This document shows positions 36,401-44,599 of a DNA stretch of 64,000 bases, piece by piece (the stretch's first letter is position 1; each line of letters begins with the position of its first letter). Origin of the DNA: Lachnospiraceae bacterium (GTDB lineage: Bacteria; Bacillota; Clostridia; Lachnospirales; Lachnospiraceae); contig JAFZQY010000069.1 of the NCBI GenBank assembly GCA_017620155.1, positions 1 to 64,000 of the forward strand, in the 5' to 3' direction. Below the pieces are notes generated by a model. That model saw nothing but the letters and a program-made list of their open reading frames with translations, did no database searches and was not told the origin of the DNA. A program made the position numbers and the translations under genes.

Positions 36401-36687
36401 AATCCTGACTGACCGCCCAGATTAGGGAGAAGCGCATCGGGACGTTCCTTGGCTATGATCTGTTCAAGTCTGTGAACATTGAGCGGTTCGATATACGTAA
36501 CATCCGCAGTCTCCGGATCAGTCATGATCGTGGCCGGATTTGAGTTGACCAGCACTATCTCATATCCGAGCTTCCTAAGTGCTTTACATGCCTGTGTTCC
36601 CGAATAGTCGAATTCGCAGGCCTGGCCGATCACGATAGGACCGGAACCGATGATCAGTACCTTGTTGATGTCTGTTCTTTTTGGCAT
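33472..36687 (-). CDS. carB: Carbamoyl-phosphate synthase, large subunit
   Basis: Makes carbamoyl phosphate for arginine and pyrimidines. 1071 residues, full length. Two homologous halves are clear: each begins with an IGSGP/LGGGPNRIGQG-type nucleotide fold (residues about 12 and about 560) and carries an ATP-grasp domain (SAAPMLTISQEV and EINPRTSRSS in the first, EANPRASRTVPLVS in the second). The C-terminal allosteric MGS-like domain starts near 945 (TVLISVNRKDKNEVVEVARS). The small subunit carA is not adjacent. carB instead heads a transcript with topoisomerase IV genes. GGGGAGAG precedes the ATG. Confidence 0.97.
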   Translation of the reverse strand: MPKRTDINKVLIIGSGPIVIGQACEFDYSGTQACKALRKLGYEIVLVNSNPATIMTDPETADVTYIEPLNVHRLEQIIAKERPDALLPNLGGQSGLNLCAELNKAGILDKYNVKVIGVQVDAIERGEDRIEFKNTMNELGIEMARSQVAYSVEEALSIAEELGYPVVLRPAYTMGGAGGGLVYNREELQTVCARGLQASIVGQVLVEESIIGWEELELEVVRDSEGNMITVCFIENIDPMGVHTGDSFCAAPMLTISQEVMDRLQEQAYKIVDKVQVIGGTNVQFAHDPVSDRIIVIEINPRTSRSSALASKATGFPIALVSSYLACGLTLKDITCGKYGTLDKYKPDGDYVVIKFARWAFEKFKGVEDKLGTQMRAVGEVMSIGKTYKEAFQKAIRSLETGRYGLGHAKNFDTLTKGELLKRLSAPSSERHFLMYEALRKGATVDEIYELTKVKKYFIEQMLELVQEEEELIKGKGALPADDKLISAKKNGFSDKYLSQILEIPEADIRNKRMELGVNEVWEGVHVSGTENSAYYFSTYNGEDKDPVSDNKKIMILGGGPNRIGQGIEFDYCCVHAALALKKLGFETIIVNCNPETVSTDYDTSDKLYFEPLTLEDVLSIYNKEKPLGVIAQFGGQTPLNLASELEANGVKILGTSPSVIDLAEDRDQFRAMMDKLGIPMPESGMATTVEEAVEIANRIGYPVMVRPSYVLGGRGMEVVYDDEAMSDYMQAAVGVTPDRPILIDRFLNHALECESDAISDGTHAFVPAVMEHIELAGVHSGDSACIIPSVHITPENLETIKEYTRKIAEEMHVEGLMNMQYAIENGKVFVLEANPRASRTVPLVSKVCNVRMVPIATDIITSHLTGRPSPVPELKEKTIPYYGVKEAAFPFNMFQEVDPVLGPEMRSTGEVLGLSHSYGEAFFKSQEGVQSPLPTEGTVLISVNRKDKNEVVEVARSFYEDGFNIVATEGTCNLIKEAGIPVTRVNKIYEGRPNVSDMITNGDIDLVINSPVGKDSVHDDSYLRKAAIKARIPYITTIAAAMATADGIKYVKTHDAGEIKSLQALHDEIH

Positions 36688-36742
36688 AATCTTCTCTCCC
36701 CTGTATATAAAAAATTACATAAACACCCAAAAATCCTTATAT

Positions 36743-36771
36743 ATAATACCTTAAGTCGCGTCCGATATCAA
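36743..36771 (-). promoter_or_regulatory. Promoter of the carB-parE-parC-rsmD-coaD transcript
   Basis: Minus strand: -35 TTGATA (36771-36766), 17-base spacer, -10 TATTAT (36748-36743). Each box has five of six consensus bases. The carB ATG is about 56 bases downstream. Confidence 0.75.
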
Positions 36772-36813
36772 CTATATATAGTATGTTATTTTATAAATAT
36801 ATACTATATGTAG
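36772..36813. repeat. AT-rich inverted repeat upstream of the carB promoter
   Basis: Arms CTATATATAGTAT (36772-36784) and ATACTATATGTAG (36801-36813) pair at 12 of 13 positions around a 16-base spacer. The first arm abuts the -35 box. There is no GC stem or T-run, so a terminator for the preceding operon is unlikely; a protein-binding site is more plausible. The rest of the 140-base gap (36688-36827) is AT-rich and holds nothing else I recognise. Confidence 0.5.
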
Positions 36814-36827
36814 TTAACATAACCACG

Positions 36828-37589
36828 TTACTCCTCAAACATGCGATAGAGATACGCCTTCCCTGTCTTTCCGATGCGGGCTACTATCCCCATCTCATAG
36901 AGGAGCAGAAGTGTTTCACGGGCATAATCTATATGAATGCGGGCACACTGCGCGAGATCACGCGCGGTAAACTCATCCGGCAGATCTACCGGAAGAAGCT
37001 GAGCATAATCGCGGACATTGTCCAGGATCACTTCATCATAGAGTTCGAGCGGAACACGATCATAGCGGTGAGACCCCACCTTGGGATTGTTCTTTCTCCT
37101 CTTCCCGTCAAGAAGCCTGTACTCCTCGATATCGATAAGAGGAACACGGATGTGAAGATTGGGATCTTTGAGAAACGATCTGATCTTAAAGAATTCCGGA
37201 AGCGCATGATATACGCTTCCGGTTATATTTGATTTCCTCCGGCCGGATGTCTCGCCGGTCTCAGGGTCTACCCATATCAGCCATTTATAATGCGGAAAAG
37301 GATAGATAAGATATACCTGATACTCCGGCAGAAAAGCTGACAGTTTATCCCTCATATGGCCGAAATTGCCGTTCTGGATCTCGATGATCTCTTCGCCGGT
37401 ATAGATATCGGCTATATAGCTGCCGATAGGAACTTCATGGAAATCCTCATCAGGCAGATAATACTGCTTCATCACGGCATGAACTGTCTTTTCAGCAAGG
37501 GTTCCGAAGCCCTGTGGATCGTGAGATCCCGTAAGGACCTTGACACGGGCTTCCTCAAATCTTCTGCGGTCTGCCGTATCACTGATCAT
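36828..37589 (-). CDS. Unknown protein, possible PD-(D/E)XK nuclease fold with winged-helix tail
   Basis: 253 residues from the ATG at 37589, which has GGAG eight bases upstream and overlaps the protease stop by one base. I do not recognise a named family. The N-terminal half contains E33 in a predicted helix, then D61 in SYIADIYTGE and E70-I-Q72 in EIIEIQNGNF. This E/D/E-x-Q spacing resembles degenerate PD-(D/E)XK nucleases, some of which carry Q instead of K. Residues about 185-253 look like a winged helix (DLPDEFTARDLAQCARIHID, then YEMGIVARIGKTGKAYLY). It is the last gene of the xylosidase-to-protease series. Function is inferred from motif spacing only. Confidence 0.5.
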   Translation of the reverse strand: MISDTADRRRFEEARVKVLTGSHDPQGFGTLAEKTVHAVMKQYYLPDEDFHEVPIGSYIADIYTGEEIIEIQNGNFGHMRDKLSAFLPEYQVYLIYPFPHYKWLIWVDPETGETSGRRKSNITGSVYHALPEFFKIRSFLKDPNLHIRVPLIDIEEYRLLDGKRRKNNPKVGSHRYDRVPLELYDEVILDNVRDYAQLLPVDLPDEFTARDLAQCARIHIDYARETLLLLYEMGIVARIGKTGKAYLYRMFEE

Positions 37590-40141
37590 CAATCAAGCTC
37601 CAGCATGGGAGTCCAGTATTCGTGATCGTAAATATCGGTAAATCTGTATGTGACGACTAAAGAAGAATCATCGAGCGTCAGATCGCTCACCGTGAGATCT
37701 TCGCCTACGGTGATCTCTTCACCGAACAGATACGAATCGTCAAACTTAAGATCATATGTGTAATAATCGCAAACGAACTGGATCTTATCGCCTACATTTA
37801 ATCCGATCGAGCTCTTGGCAACGGTCTGTACCGGATCGGTGTCATCATGATCGTAATCGGGGATCGCACCTGCCACGTATCCGTTGGGATTCTCATCGTC
37901 AAATACTATGAGAAGCTTGGATCTGACACCGTTAAGCAGTATGGGCGCATATCCGGTAATGGTGTAGCTGTCGCCGTTCTCCTCTGTATCAAGATGATAA
38001 TAAGGCATTATCTGTCCGTTAAGTCCGAGCCATGCACCGGACATGTCGGCGATCATGTCGTCTCCGTCAAATTCATATACGTTATCAAGTCCCAGATCTA
38101 TATATCCTGCACCGTCATCGAGGAATACGTTAAGATCAAGGCCCTCGATAAGATCCCATTGATCGCTTGTCAAGCTGATGCGTGCTTCGCCGCCTGCGCC
38201 TTCTTTCCATTTAAGGGCGGAGGCATCAAACATGTTAAGAGCGATATACTCAGCCGCATAATCATCGGAAAAGCTCTTTTCGTCATAATATCCGGTATTG
38301 CTGCGATCAAGATCGGCATCTCCGGGCACGCTCCTTGCTGACAGGAACGAACCGAGAAGTGCTCCGATCATATCAGAAGAGCCGCCTCCGTATGAATAGC
38401 CCGATGAACCGGATCCTGCCAGAGTCGAGAACAGATCGTATCCGCTTCCGGCTGCGACATTACCTGCGGTCTGCATGGATGCGGCATCATTGATACATGT
38501 GATGTAGCTCTTGTCCATTCCGATCTTATCAAAGGTCGATGTAGCCTGTCTCACTAGTCTCCTCTGATGGCAGGGGAAGTACATAGCCAGGCCGTTCGCA
38601 TGATTTATGTTGGATGAAGAACGGGAATATTTGACGGAAGCTCTGGCTGCATCTGCCAGTTCTCGTCCTTCCGCACTATTGATCCTCGTAGCCAGATCAA
38701 TAAGGTCAACCTGGTCTATTCCGCTCTGCTGGCCGAATTCCTTGGATGCCTGCCTTGCATCCGCAACTTTTCTGTACTCATCATTCGAGATCATGTCGGA
38801 AACCGATGTTGAGAACGCAGCAAGTTTGGCCGGAACGGTATTGGAAAACTCAGCCAGGTCCACGATCGACAGAGTTGTCTTCTGTCCTCGTGCCTGTTGA
38901 GAGCATGCATAAGTAAAGTCATCTATGATGTTCTTTCCGACTTCGATAGTAGGCATGGAAGGATCCTGCGCCAGCTTGGTAACCCAGTTGGTGTAATACC
39001 AGCCTATACCGGGCTCTGTCTCCTCGGAAGCTATCATGTAATCGGCATGTCGGTTGAGCATGATGGCATTCTCGGCAGTAGCCATGAGACACGCATCGAA
39101 TCCGATGAAGTCAAAATCTACTCCGCCGTCATTAAGAGCCTTATCTATCTCGGAAAGATCCATCGTATCGCCGTCGCGCATCTTCTCATCATAGCCGTAA
39201 CCGGATACGCTTCCTCCGCCGTGATCCCAGAAGATCAGTTCATTACGGTTGGCAGGGAAATTCTTTGCACAGTAACGGATGAATGCCGACAACGTGGAAG
39301 GATCTGTCATCGGCTTGTTGCCGTCATCATCAACGAGTCTCTTCATTCCTCCGTTTGAGATCAGATAGATCTGGTTGGCTTTATTGCTGATGCCAGATGT
39401 CTTCCATGCCCGGCATCCGCCTGTATATACGATGATATTGATATTATCAGAGAGTCTGGCCTTGGCCATTTCGGCAAGGTCATTCGAAGCCATACCGTTC
39501 TTGGACTCAAGGTCGGTACCGCACAGATATACCATGATCGTGACCATATCGCTGCCGTCGCCCTTGATCACGGTACGCTTATCTCTTGCGCCGGACGATA
39601 CGGATGTATCAAGCTGCGAACCGTTCGATGAGACGTTTGCGGCAGGAGCAACCATCTCGGGCTCCGTCGTATAAACAGAATCCGTATATATGCCCATGTC
39701 ACCGTACGATCCGGTAACAAGCGATGATATGAGCGAAGATGCTGATGAAGATCCGGATGAAGATACGTTACTTCCGCCCATCAGGTCAGTTAAACTGGTC
39801 GTATCCTGAGTCTGCTGCGTCGAAGTATAACTTGAATCATCATAATATGACGAATCATCTGATCCGCCTCTTCCGAATGCAAGATACAATATAACAATGA
39901 CCACCAGGATTCCGAGACCGCCTCCTCCTCTCTTGACAGCCCTGCTAGGGCCTGAGCTGGGCGGCCGGTTATTGGAATAAGAAGGTCCGGATCCTGCCGG
40001 ATGACTCGCAGGATGAGATCCTCCGGGATGAGTTCCGGAATTACCTACGGGTCCGCTTCCTAATCCGCTTCCTTTCTTATATGCTCCGGAACCGCTGCCG
40101 GTGACGTTTCTCTGTCTTCCTCTGGGTTTGTTATCAGGCAT
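37589..40141 (-). CDS. Clostripain-family (C11) cysteine protease, membrane-anchored
   Basis: 850 residues. The N-terminus is a Gly/Ser/Pro-rich basic stretch (1-72) followed by one membrane helix (GGLGILVVIVILYLAFG, about 75-91) and a long Ser/Asp/Thr linker to about 195. The C11 domain starts at MVTIMVYLCGTDLESKNG. The catalytic dyad is H307 in LIFWDHGGGSVSGYGYDE and C351 in FIGFDACLMATAEN. Clostripain-like enzymes cleave after Arg or Lys and are often self-processing; RDKR before the domain (about 186-189) could be such a site. The catalytic part should lie outside the cell. It overlaps the HD-GYP gene by eight bases. Confidence 0.87.
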   Translation of the reverse strand: MPDNKPRGRQRNVTGSGSGAYKKGSGLGSGPVGNSGTHPGGSHPASHPAGSGPSYSNNRPPSSGPSRAVKRGGGGLGILVVIVILYLAFGRGGSDDSSYYDDSSYTSTQQTQDTTSLTDLMGGSNVSSSGSSSASSLISSLVTGSYGDMGIYTDSVYTTEPEMVAPAANVSSNGSQLDTSVSSGARDKRTVIKGDGSDMVTIMVYLCGTDLESKNGMASNDLAEMAKARLSDNINIIVYTGGCRAWKTSGISNKANQIYLISNGGMKRLVDDDGNKPMTDPSTLSAFIRYCAKNFPANRNELIFWDHGGGSVSGYGYDEKMRDGDTMDLSEIDKALNDGGVDFDFIGFDACLMATAENAIMLNRHADYMIASEETEPGIGWYYTNWVTKLAQDPSMPTIEVGKNIIDDFTYACSQQARGQKTTLSIVDLAEFSNTVPAKLAAFSTSVSDMISNDEYRKVADARQASKEFGQQSGIDQVDLIDLATRINSAEGRELADAARASVKYSRSSSNINHANGLAMYFPCHQRRLVRQATSTFDKIGMDKSYITCINDAASMQTAGNVAAGSGYDLFSTLAGSGSSGYSYGGGSSDMIGALLGSFLSARSVPGDADLDRSNTGYYDEKSFSDDYAAEYIALNMFDASALKWKEGAGGEARISLTSDQWDLIEGLDLNVFLDDGAGYIDLGLDNVYEFDGDDMIADMSGAWLGLNGQIMPYYHLDTEENGDSYTITGYAPILLNGVRSKLLIVFDDENPNGYVAGAIPDYDHDDTDPVQTVAKSSIGLNVGDKIQFVCDYYTYDLKFDDSYLFGEEITVGEDLTVSDLTLDDSSLVVTYRFTDIYDHEYWTPMLELD

Positions 40142-42326
40142 TGTTTACTTCCTCCGAGAAATTTCGTATTCCCTGTCCTAACATGGACTCATGAGCCACG
40201 CTTATCTGGCGGGCTTCTTCAGCACTTTCCAGGAAAATATCCACGATCTGCGGATCAAACTGGGTACCCGCGCCTTCCCTGATGATATCCACGGCCTTCT
40301 CAAACGTGAAGGGCTCTTTGTAACTCCGCTTGGATACGAGGGCGTCGAATACATCCGCAACAGCCATCACCCTGGCTGATAAAGGAATGTCTTCGCCGGC
40401 TTTTCCCTGGGGATAACCGGATCCGTCCCATCTTTCATGATGATAGGTCGCAAGGTTCTTGGCTTCTTTCAGGTAGCCGCTATCCGATACGAGTGACATC
40501 GCACTGGCTATGATCTGGTTACCTGCCGTAGTGTGGCTCTTCATTATCGTGAACTCTTCTTCCGAAAGTCTGCCGGGTTTGTTTAAGATCACATCGGATA
40601 CCATGATCTTTCCGACATCATGAAGAGGCGCCGAGTTTATGACATCAGCGATATATTCGTCTGTAAGCTTATCCGCATAGAGTCCCTTTTCTTTCATCTT
40701 TTCCATGATGAGGCGTACATACGCGGCTGTCTTGCGTACATGGTCGCCGGTGTTCTTGTCCCGGCTCTCGACTAAGTCTGCGAGAACATAGATCAGGCCG
40801 TTCTGCATATGTGCGATCTCTTCGCCTTTAGCTTCAACGTCCTCTATGTATCCTACCGTTTCGGCTATGGTCTTGGATAACGATTCATACAGATTCTCTA
40901 TCTCGTCACCAGTGGATATGGCCAGATGCTGGAGCCTGTCCACGCTGATCTCTCTGGCTTCCTCACTGTCATATGCAAATTTTCTGGCAGACATAGTCAT
41001 GGCCGAAATAGGATAGATCAGATGATAATCCACAAGCCATATGCACAGCGACAATATGAATATATAGAAGCCCATAAAGAGCGAAAATACCTTGGTCATG
41101 TAGTTCAAGCTCGCAAGCTTGATCTCCTCGACCCTGATATCCGCTGCGGCATAGCATACACATTCGCCGGCTGAGTTAATGATGGGCTCAAACACGGTCA
41201 GGAGCTTTCCGTACATCGTATCGTCCATCAGAGGTTCGATCTCGCGGCCGTCCAAAAAATCATCCTTATACGGCAACAGATAGTTTTCTATATCTATGAC
41301 ATCTCCCGGATCCTGAGCCTTGACTTCGGGCGTATCCAGATCGAATACGACATGTACTCCGTCATCCATGAACTTATATACATATATGAACTCTATATCG
41401 GGATTGCCCTCGCGAATGCTCTCAAGCCTGCCCTCGACCATCCTGTATGCGGGCGCCGAGCGTTCCATCTCCATATACTCGTCTATCCTCTCGGGATCGA
41501 TCAGATCAGCAGCGAGCTTGGCGGCGCTACGGCAAGTGTAAATGTACTGGTTGGTAGCAAAGTTCTGATAAAGGATATAACTGATGATGGTCGTCACAAC
41601 TGCTACGCAGAACATGATGACCGAGATGATGGTTATGATCTTGCCTCTTAAGGAAAAAGATCTTGTCGCATATTTTCTTGCTTTAAGCCTCGCTTCTTCG
41701 GACAGGGGTGCCTGCCTCCAGCCTGTGAGCCAGAGTCCCGGCTTAAGTCTGTCTGGTATGAGTTTTATGATGATATATACAATGATGACAGTGATAGCTT
41801 TGTCGATCAGGTCTATCACTATATCAGAAGTCATCTGTGCCCAGAACACATTGAATATGCCTTTATCCAGGAGCGTTCTTGCAAAAGGAGCGGATATACC
41901 CTCTCCCATGCCGTATCCGTAGAGCAGATATGTGAGGATGGACCCAAGTACGCCACCGATAAAAGCAAAAACAGGTATAGTAAGAAGTGCCTTTCCGAAC
42001 TTCTTAAAATACCCTTTTGTTCCCAGATATGATCCCATGGCAGCTATCATGGTGGAAAGCACCACGTAATAGGCATTGCCGGGATTACCCTGCATATTGA
42101 TGATGTTGTTTAAATAACCCACGAATATGCCGGGAAGATATCCGCCCAGAACGGCAGCAAGAAGTGTACCGACATTATCGAGATAAAGCGGTATGCCAAA
42201 ATACGATGCCGTTCTCGGAAGCACGAAATTGATGATCACGGCACCGGCAAAAAAAGCCAGTTGGAATAAGAAGTATTTATGTGATTTATTATCAATCTCT
42301 TTTTCGTTCATAAATATATCTGTCAT
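40134..42326 (-). CDS. Membrane sensor cyclic-di-GMP phosphodiesterase (HD-GYP)
   Basis: 730 residues. Residues 18-190 form a five- or six-helix membrane domain (with YLDNVGTLLAAVLGGYLPGI) reminiscent of ECF-transporter substrate-binding components. Next come a helix (229-252), an extracellular sensor (about 253-405), another helix (410-432) and a HAMP-like linker with coiled coil (433-510). The C-terminal HD-GYP domain (515-700) has HD at 569-570, HH at 629-630 and the GYP motif at 637-639 in YHHERWDGSGYP, so it should hydrolyse cyclic-di-GMP. It overlaps the U32-like gene by four bases and the protease gene by eight, linking signalling to the xylan genes and to the protease. Confidence 0.88.
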   Translation of the reverse strand: MTDIFMNEKEIDNKSHKYFLFQLAFFAGAVIINFVLPRTASYFGIPLYLDNVGTLLAAVLGGYLPGIFVGYLNNIINMQGNPGNAYYVVLSTMIAAMGSYLGTKGYFKKFGKALLTIPVFAFIGGVLGSILTYLLYGYGMGEGISAPFARTLLDKGIFNVFWAQMTSDIVIDLIDKAITVIIVYIIIKLIPDRLKPGLWLTGWRQAPLSEEARLKARKYATRSFSLRGKIITIISVIMFCVAVVTTIISYILYQNFATNQYIYTCRSAAKLAADLIDPERIDEYMEMERSAPAYRMVEGRLESIREGNPDIEFIYVYKFMDDGVHVVFDLDTPEVKAQDPGDVIDIENYLLPYKDDFLDGREIEPLMDDTMYGKLLTVFEPIINSAGECVCYAAADIRVEEIKLASLNYMTKVFSLFMGFYIFILSLCIWLVDYHLIYPISAMTMSARKFAYDSEEAREISVDRLQHLAISTGDEIENLYESLSKTIAETVGYIEDVEAKGEEIAHMQNGLIYVLADLVESRDKNTGDHVRKTAAYVRLIMEKMKEKGLYADKLTDEYIADVINSAPLHDVGKIMVSDVILNKPGRLSEEEFTIMKSHTTAGNQIIASAMSLVSDSGYLKEAKNLATYHHERWDGSGYPQGKAGEDIPLSARVMAVADVFDALVSKRSYKEPFTFEKAVDIIREGAGTQFDPQIVDIFLESAEEARQISVAHESMLGQGIRNFSEEVNNA

Positions 42327-43219
42327 CTTCTGGGGCCGAACCTGGTCAGTTCCTTTTCTGTCTTCCGCCTGATCTCTTCACGGTATTCTTCTCTGACCAG
42401 ATAATAGATATACGAGTCGAGGACCATATCCTGAGGCAGTCCGCGGCCGACCAGTTTAAAGTTATTATAACCCCATTTATCGGCATACGCACCCACATCA
42501 TCAGCCGATATGAACGCAGGTCTCTTCATGCATTCCGAAAAAGCGGGTTTCTTCGACTTATTCGGGCAGTCATACGGCGCGCCCTTTTCAAACCGAAGCT
42601 GCATGAGGGACTCGTCCCTGTAGTGATCCTTACGTCTTGGGCAGTTCGGGAAACATATCTCATCAGCAAGTATCTCGATCCTGTCAGCGAAAGGAGCAAG
42701 CTCATCAAGAACCTTTTCATCATGATTTAAGTCATAATCAAGGACCACAAGATAGTAGTCCTTTTCCAGTTCGGTTTTTACATCCTCAAGTCTTGTAAGT
42801 CTCTTGGTCGTGGATGATATGTACTTAAAATCCGGATAGGTCTTACGCAGGTACTCCTCAAGAACGGGAGTGTTTACAAGTACCTGGTTCTTTCCGTTAT
42901 TTGCCGTCTCCATTATGAGATTGCAATATGTGTCGTTTAAATGTTTCTCTTCTATGAGAGAATTCGTCCATGTGAAGCGAACGGGAACGCCAAGATCATT
43001 GTATGTCTTAATGATCTTGGTCATGTCGCCGTGACTCATGATGCCGAATACAGCCCTTCCGCCGTTCCAGATAGCCCCGGGAAACGTGCCATACACACAT
43101 CCCGGTCTGTATCCGTCCCGAAACTTGTCGGGGTATTCGTTCATCATATGTATGATCACCTGGTTTAAGTAAAAGAAAACCGAAAAACCGGGTAAATGCC
43201 AGTAAATGTTTTTACTCAA
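42323..43219 (-). CDS. Unknown U32-like iron-sulfur protein, paralogue B
   Basis: 298 residues, no signal peptide. It is clearly related to the protein at 46632-47606: shared blocks include the N-terminal LPG, WNGGR, the NGKNxVLV segment, the LEEYxRKxYP helix, EKDYxxVVLDY and GYNNFKxxGR. Four cysteines align (C189, C193, C218, C230 here). A C-x3-C-RR-x2-HY motif before a GYNNFK(I/L)xGR ending resembles the iron-sulfur site and the SFKIEGR motif of peptidase-U32-type proteins (TrhP, RlhA, UbiU relatives). The start is TTG at 43219 with GAGGGAG nine bases upstream, inside the esterase gene. Substrate and reaction are unknown. Confidence 0.75.
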   Translation of the reverse strand: MSKNIYWHLPGFSVFFYLNQVIIHMMNEYPDKFRDGYRPGCVYGTFPGAIWNGGRAVFGIMSHGDMTKIIKTYNDLGVPVRFTWTNSLIEEKHLNDTYCNLIMETANNGKNQVLVNTPVLEEYLRKTYPDFKYISSTTKRLTRLEDVKTELEKDYYLVVLDYDLNHDEKVLDELAPFADRIEILADEICFPNCPRRKDHYRDESLMQLRFEKGAPYDCPNKSKKPAFSECMKRPAFISADDVGAYADKWGYNNFKLVGRGLPQDMVLDSYIYYLVREEYREEIRRKTEKELTRFGPRR

Positions 43220-44567
43220 CAGTCTTTGCTCCCTCTGAAGTAAAGTGCATCTCTACAGGCTTTCCTTCGGTATAAGGTGCCCAGTAAGGCATATCCGTGC
43301 CATCTGCATCCTTACCGTTGGGGTCGCCGGTCTTGATGAAGTTGGCAAAGTAATTGCACATCTGTCTTGCAAGATCGTAATGATATCCCTTATAAGGTCT
43401 CCAGCACTTTCCTACGGATTCAAAGAAGAACCAGAGGTCACAGGAATGGAAGCATCCGGGATTATCCCAACCGGGGATATCGGGCATGAAATTATAATAG
43501 TACATGGGCCATTCCACGCCGCTTGCCTGCGCGGCTGCATATGCGCTCTTAACAGATCTCTCGACAGAATTAATACCATTAAATACGAATTCATCATTCG
43601 TACATCCGCTGATGATCGGGATGGGCGCAGACTTGCCCTCTTTAAACTTACTGAGGCCGTACTGCTTTACTATCGTACCGTCTACTATCGGGAAAAACCG
43701 AGGGTGTTCTTTTGCATATTCCGCATATTTATCCCTGATCTCAAAAGCATCCAGCGCTCTGGCTTCTTCAAGCGACCCTACTCCGAGATAATCAAAGAAG
43801 GCCTTTCCTCTCTCCTCCGCAATTTTAAGATCGTGAGGATTAAAGATATCCTGATCGGGATTCGCCAGCTCGATCATGCCGCTTAATACAACTGCGCGTT
43901 TGATGATGTCGAAATTTTCTTCGCAGGCTATCTGAGCCATGACGCTTCCGCCGCCTGCTGACTGTCCGGCTATCGTGATCTGATCGGGATCTCCGCCGAA
44001 ATTGGCGATATTTCTCTTGACCCACCTAAGTCCTGCCTGCTGGTCGAGAAGTCCGAAGTTGCCGGGATAGTCGGGAGCCTCGGCCGTGATTTCAGGATGA
44101 GAAAGGAAACCGATAGCGCCGAGTCTGTAATTCACGCTTACAACTACAACACCTCTTCTGGCAAGCCTCTCGCCGTCAAACTCCATCTCGGCCGTATATC
44201 CCCACTGGAATCCGCCGCCGAATATCCATAAGAGTACGGGGAGTTTCTCATCTGCTGCATTGGCTGGAGTCCAAACATTCAGATACAGACAGTCCTCACT
44301 CATCGGAATGTCCTTATCTACGTGAAACTCACGCATATACAGGTCTTCTTCCCACTTGCCCACTCCGGGCTGGTCCTGAACAGAGATGGGGCCGAATGTG
44401 TAACACTCTCTGACGCCGTCCCAATCTTCTGCAGGCTGGGGAGCTCTCCATCTGTTTTTGCCTACCGGAGGAGCTGCAAAAGGTATGCCTCTGTATATCG
44501 TTACTCTGGGATCCGCTCCGGGAATCCCTTTTACTTTTCCGTTTTCTGTTTTGGTTTCTCTGAGCAT
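43212..44567 (-). CDS. Carboxylesterase type B (CE10-like), cytoplasmic
   Basis: 451-residue alpha/beta-hydrolase with nucleophile S203 in ITIAGQSAGGGSVM and the oxyanion segment WIFGGGFQWG (about 114-123). The N-terminal family pattern GIPFAAPPVGKNRWRAPQPA and EDCLYLNVWTPA are intact; the catalytic histidine is probably that of GCFHSCDLWFFF. There is no signal peptide. Between two xylosidase genes it most likely removes acetyl or aromatic esters from imported xylo-oligosaccharides, but the type B family is broad and this is inference. GGAGGT precedes the ATG, and it overlaps the next gene by eight bases. Confidence 0.86.
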   Translation of the reverse strand: MLRETKTENGKVKGIPGADPRVTIYRGIPFAAPPVGKNRWRAPQPAEDWDGVRECYTFGPISVQDQPGVGKWEEDLYMREFHVDKDIPMSEDCLYLNVWTPANAADEKLPVLLWIFGGGFQWGYTAEMEFDGERLARRGVVVVSVNYRLGAIGFLSHPEITAEAPDYPGNFGLLDQQAGLRWVKRNIANFGGDPDQITIAGQSAGGGSVMAQIACEENFDIIKRAVVLSGMIELANPDQDIFNPHDLKIAEERGKAFFDYLGVGSLEEARALDAFEIRDKYAEYAKEHPRFFPIVDGTIVKQYGLSKFKEGKSAPIPIISGCTNDEFVFNGINSVERSVKSAYAAAQASGVEWPMYYYNFMPDIPGWDNPGCFHSCDLWFFFESVGKCWRPYKGYHYDLARQMCNYFANFIKTGDPNGKDADGTDMPYWAPYTEGKPVEMHFTSEGAKTVE

Positions 44568-44599
44568 TAATGTAACCTCCGCTTATTTGACTGATCAGC

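Noticed and set aside
36772..36813. Terminator of the xylosidase-protease operon
   Set aside because: The inverted repeat is entirely A/T-rich, with no GC stem and no following U-run. It is more likely a protein-binding site of the carB promoter.
37589..40141. Plus-strand open frames inside the protease, carB, parC and other minus-strand genes
   Set aside because: They lie wholly within clearly conserved minus-strand genes, have no ribosome sites and show no recognisable domain.
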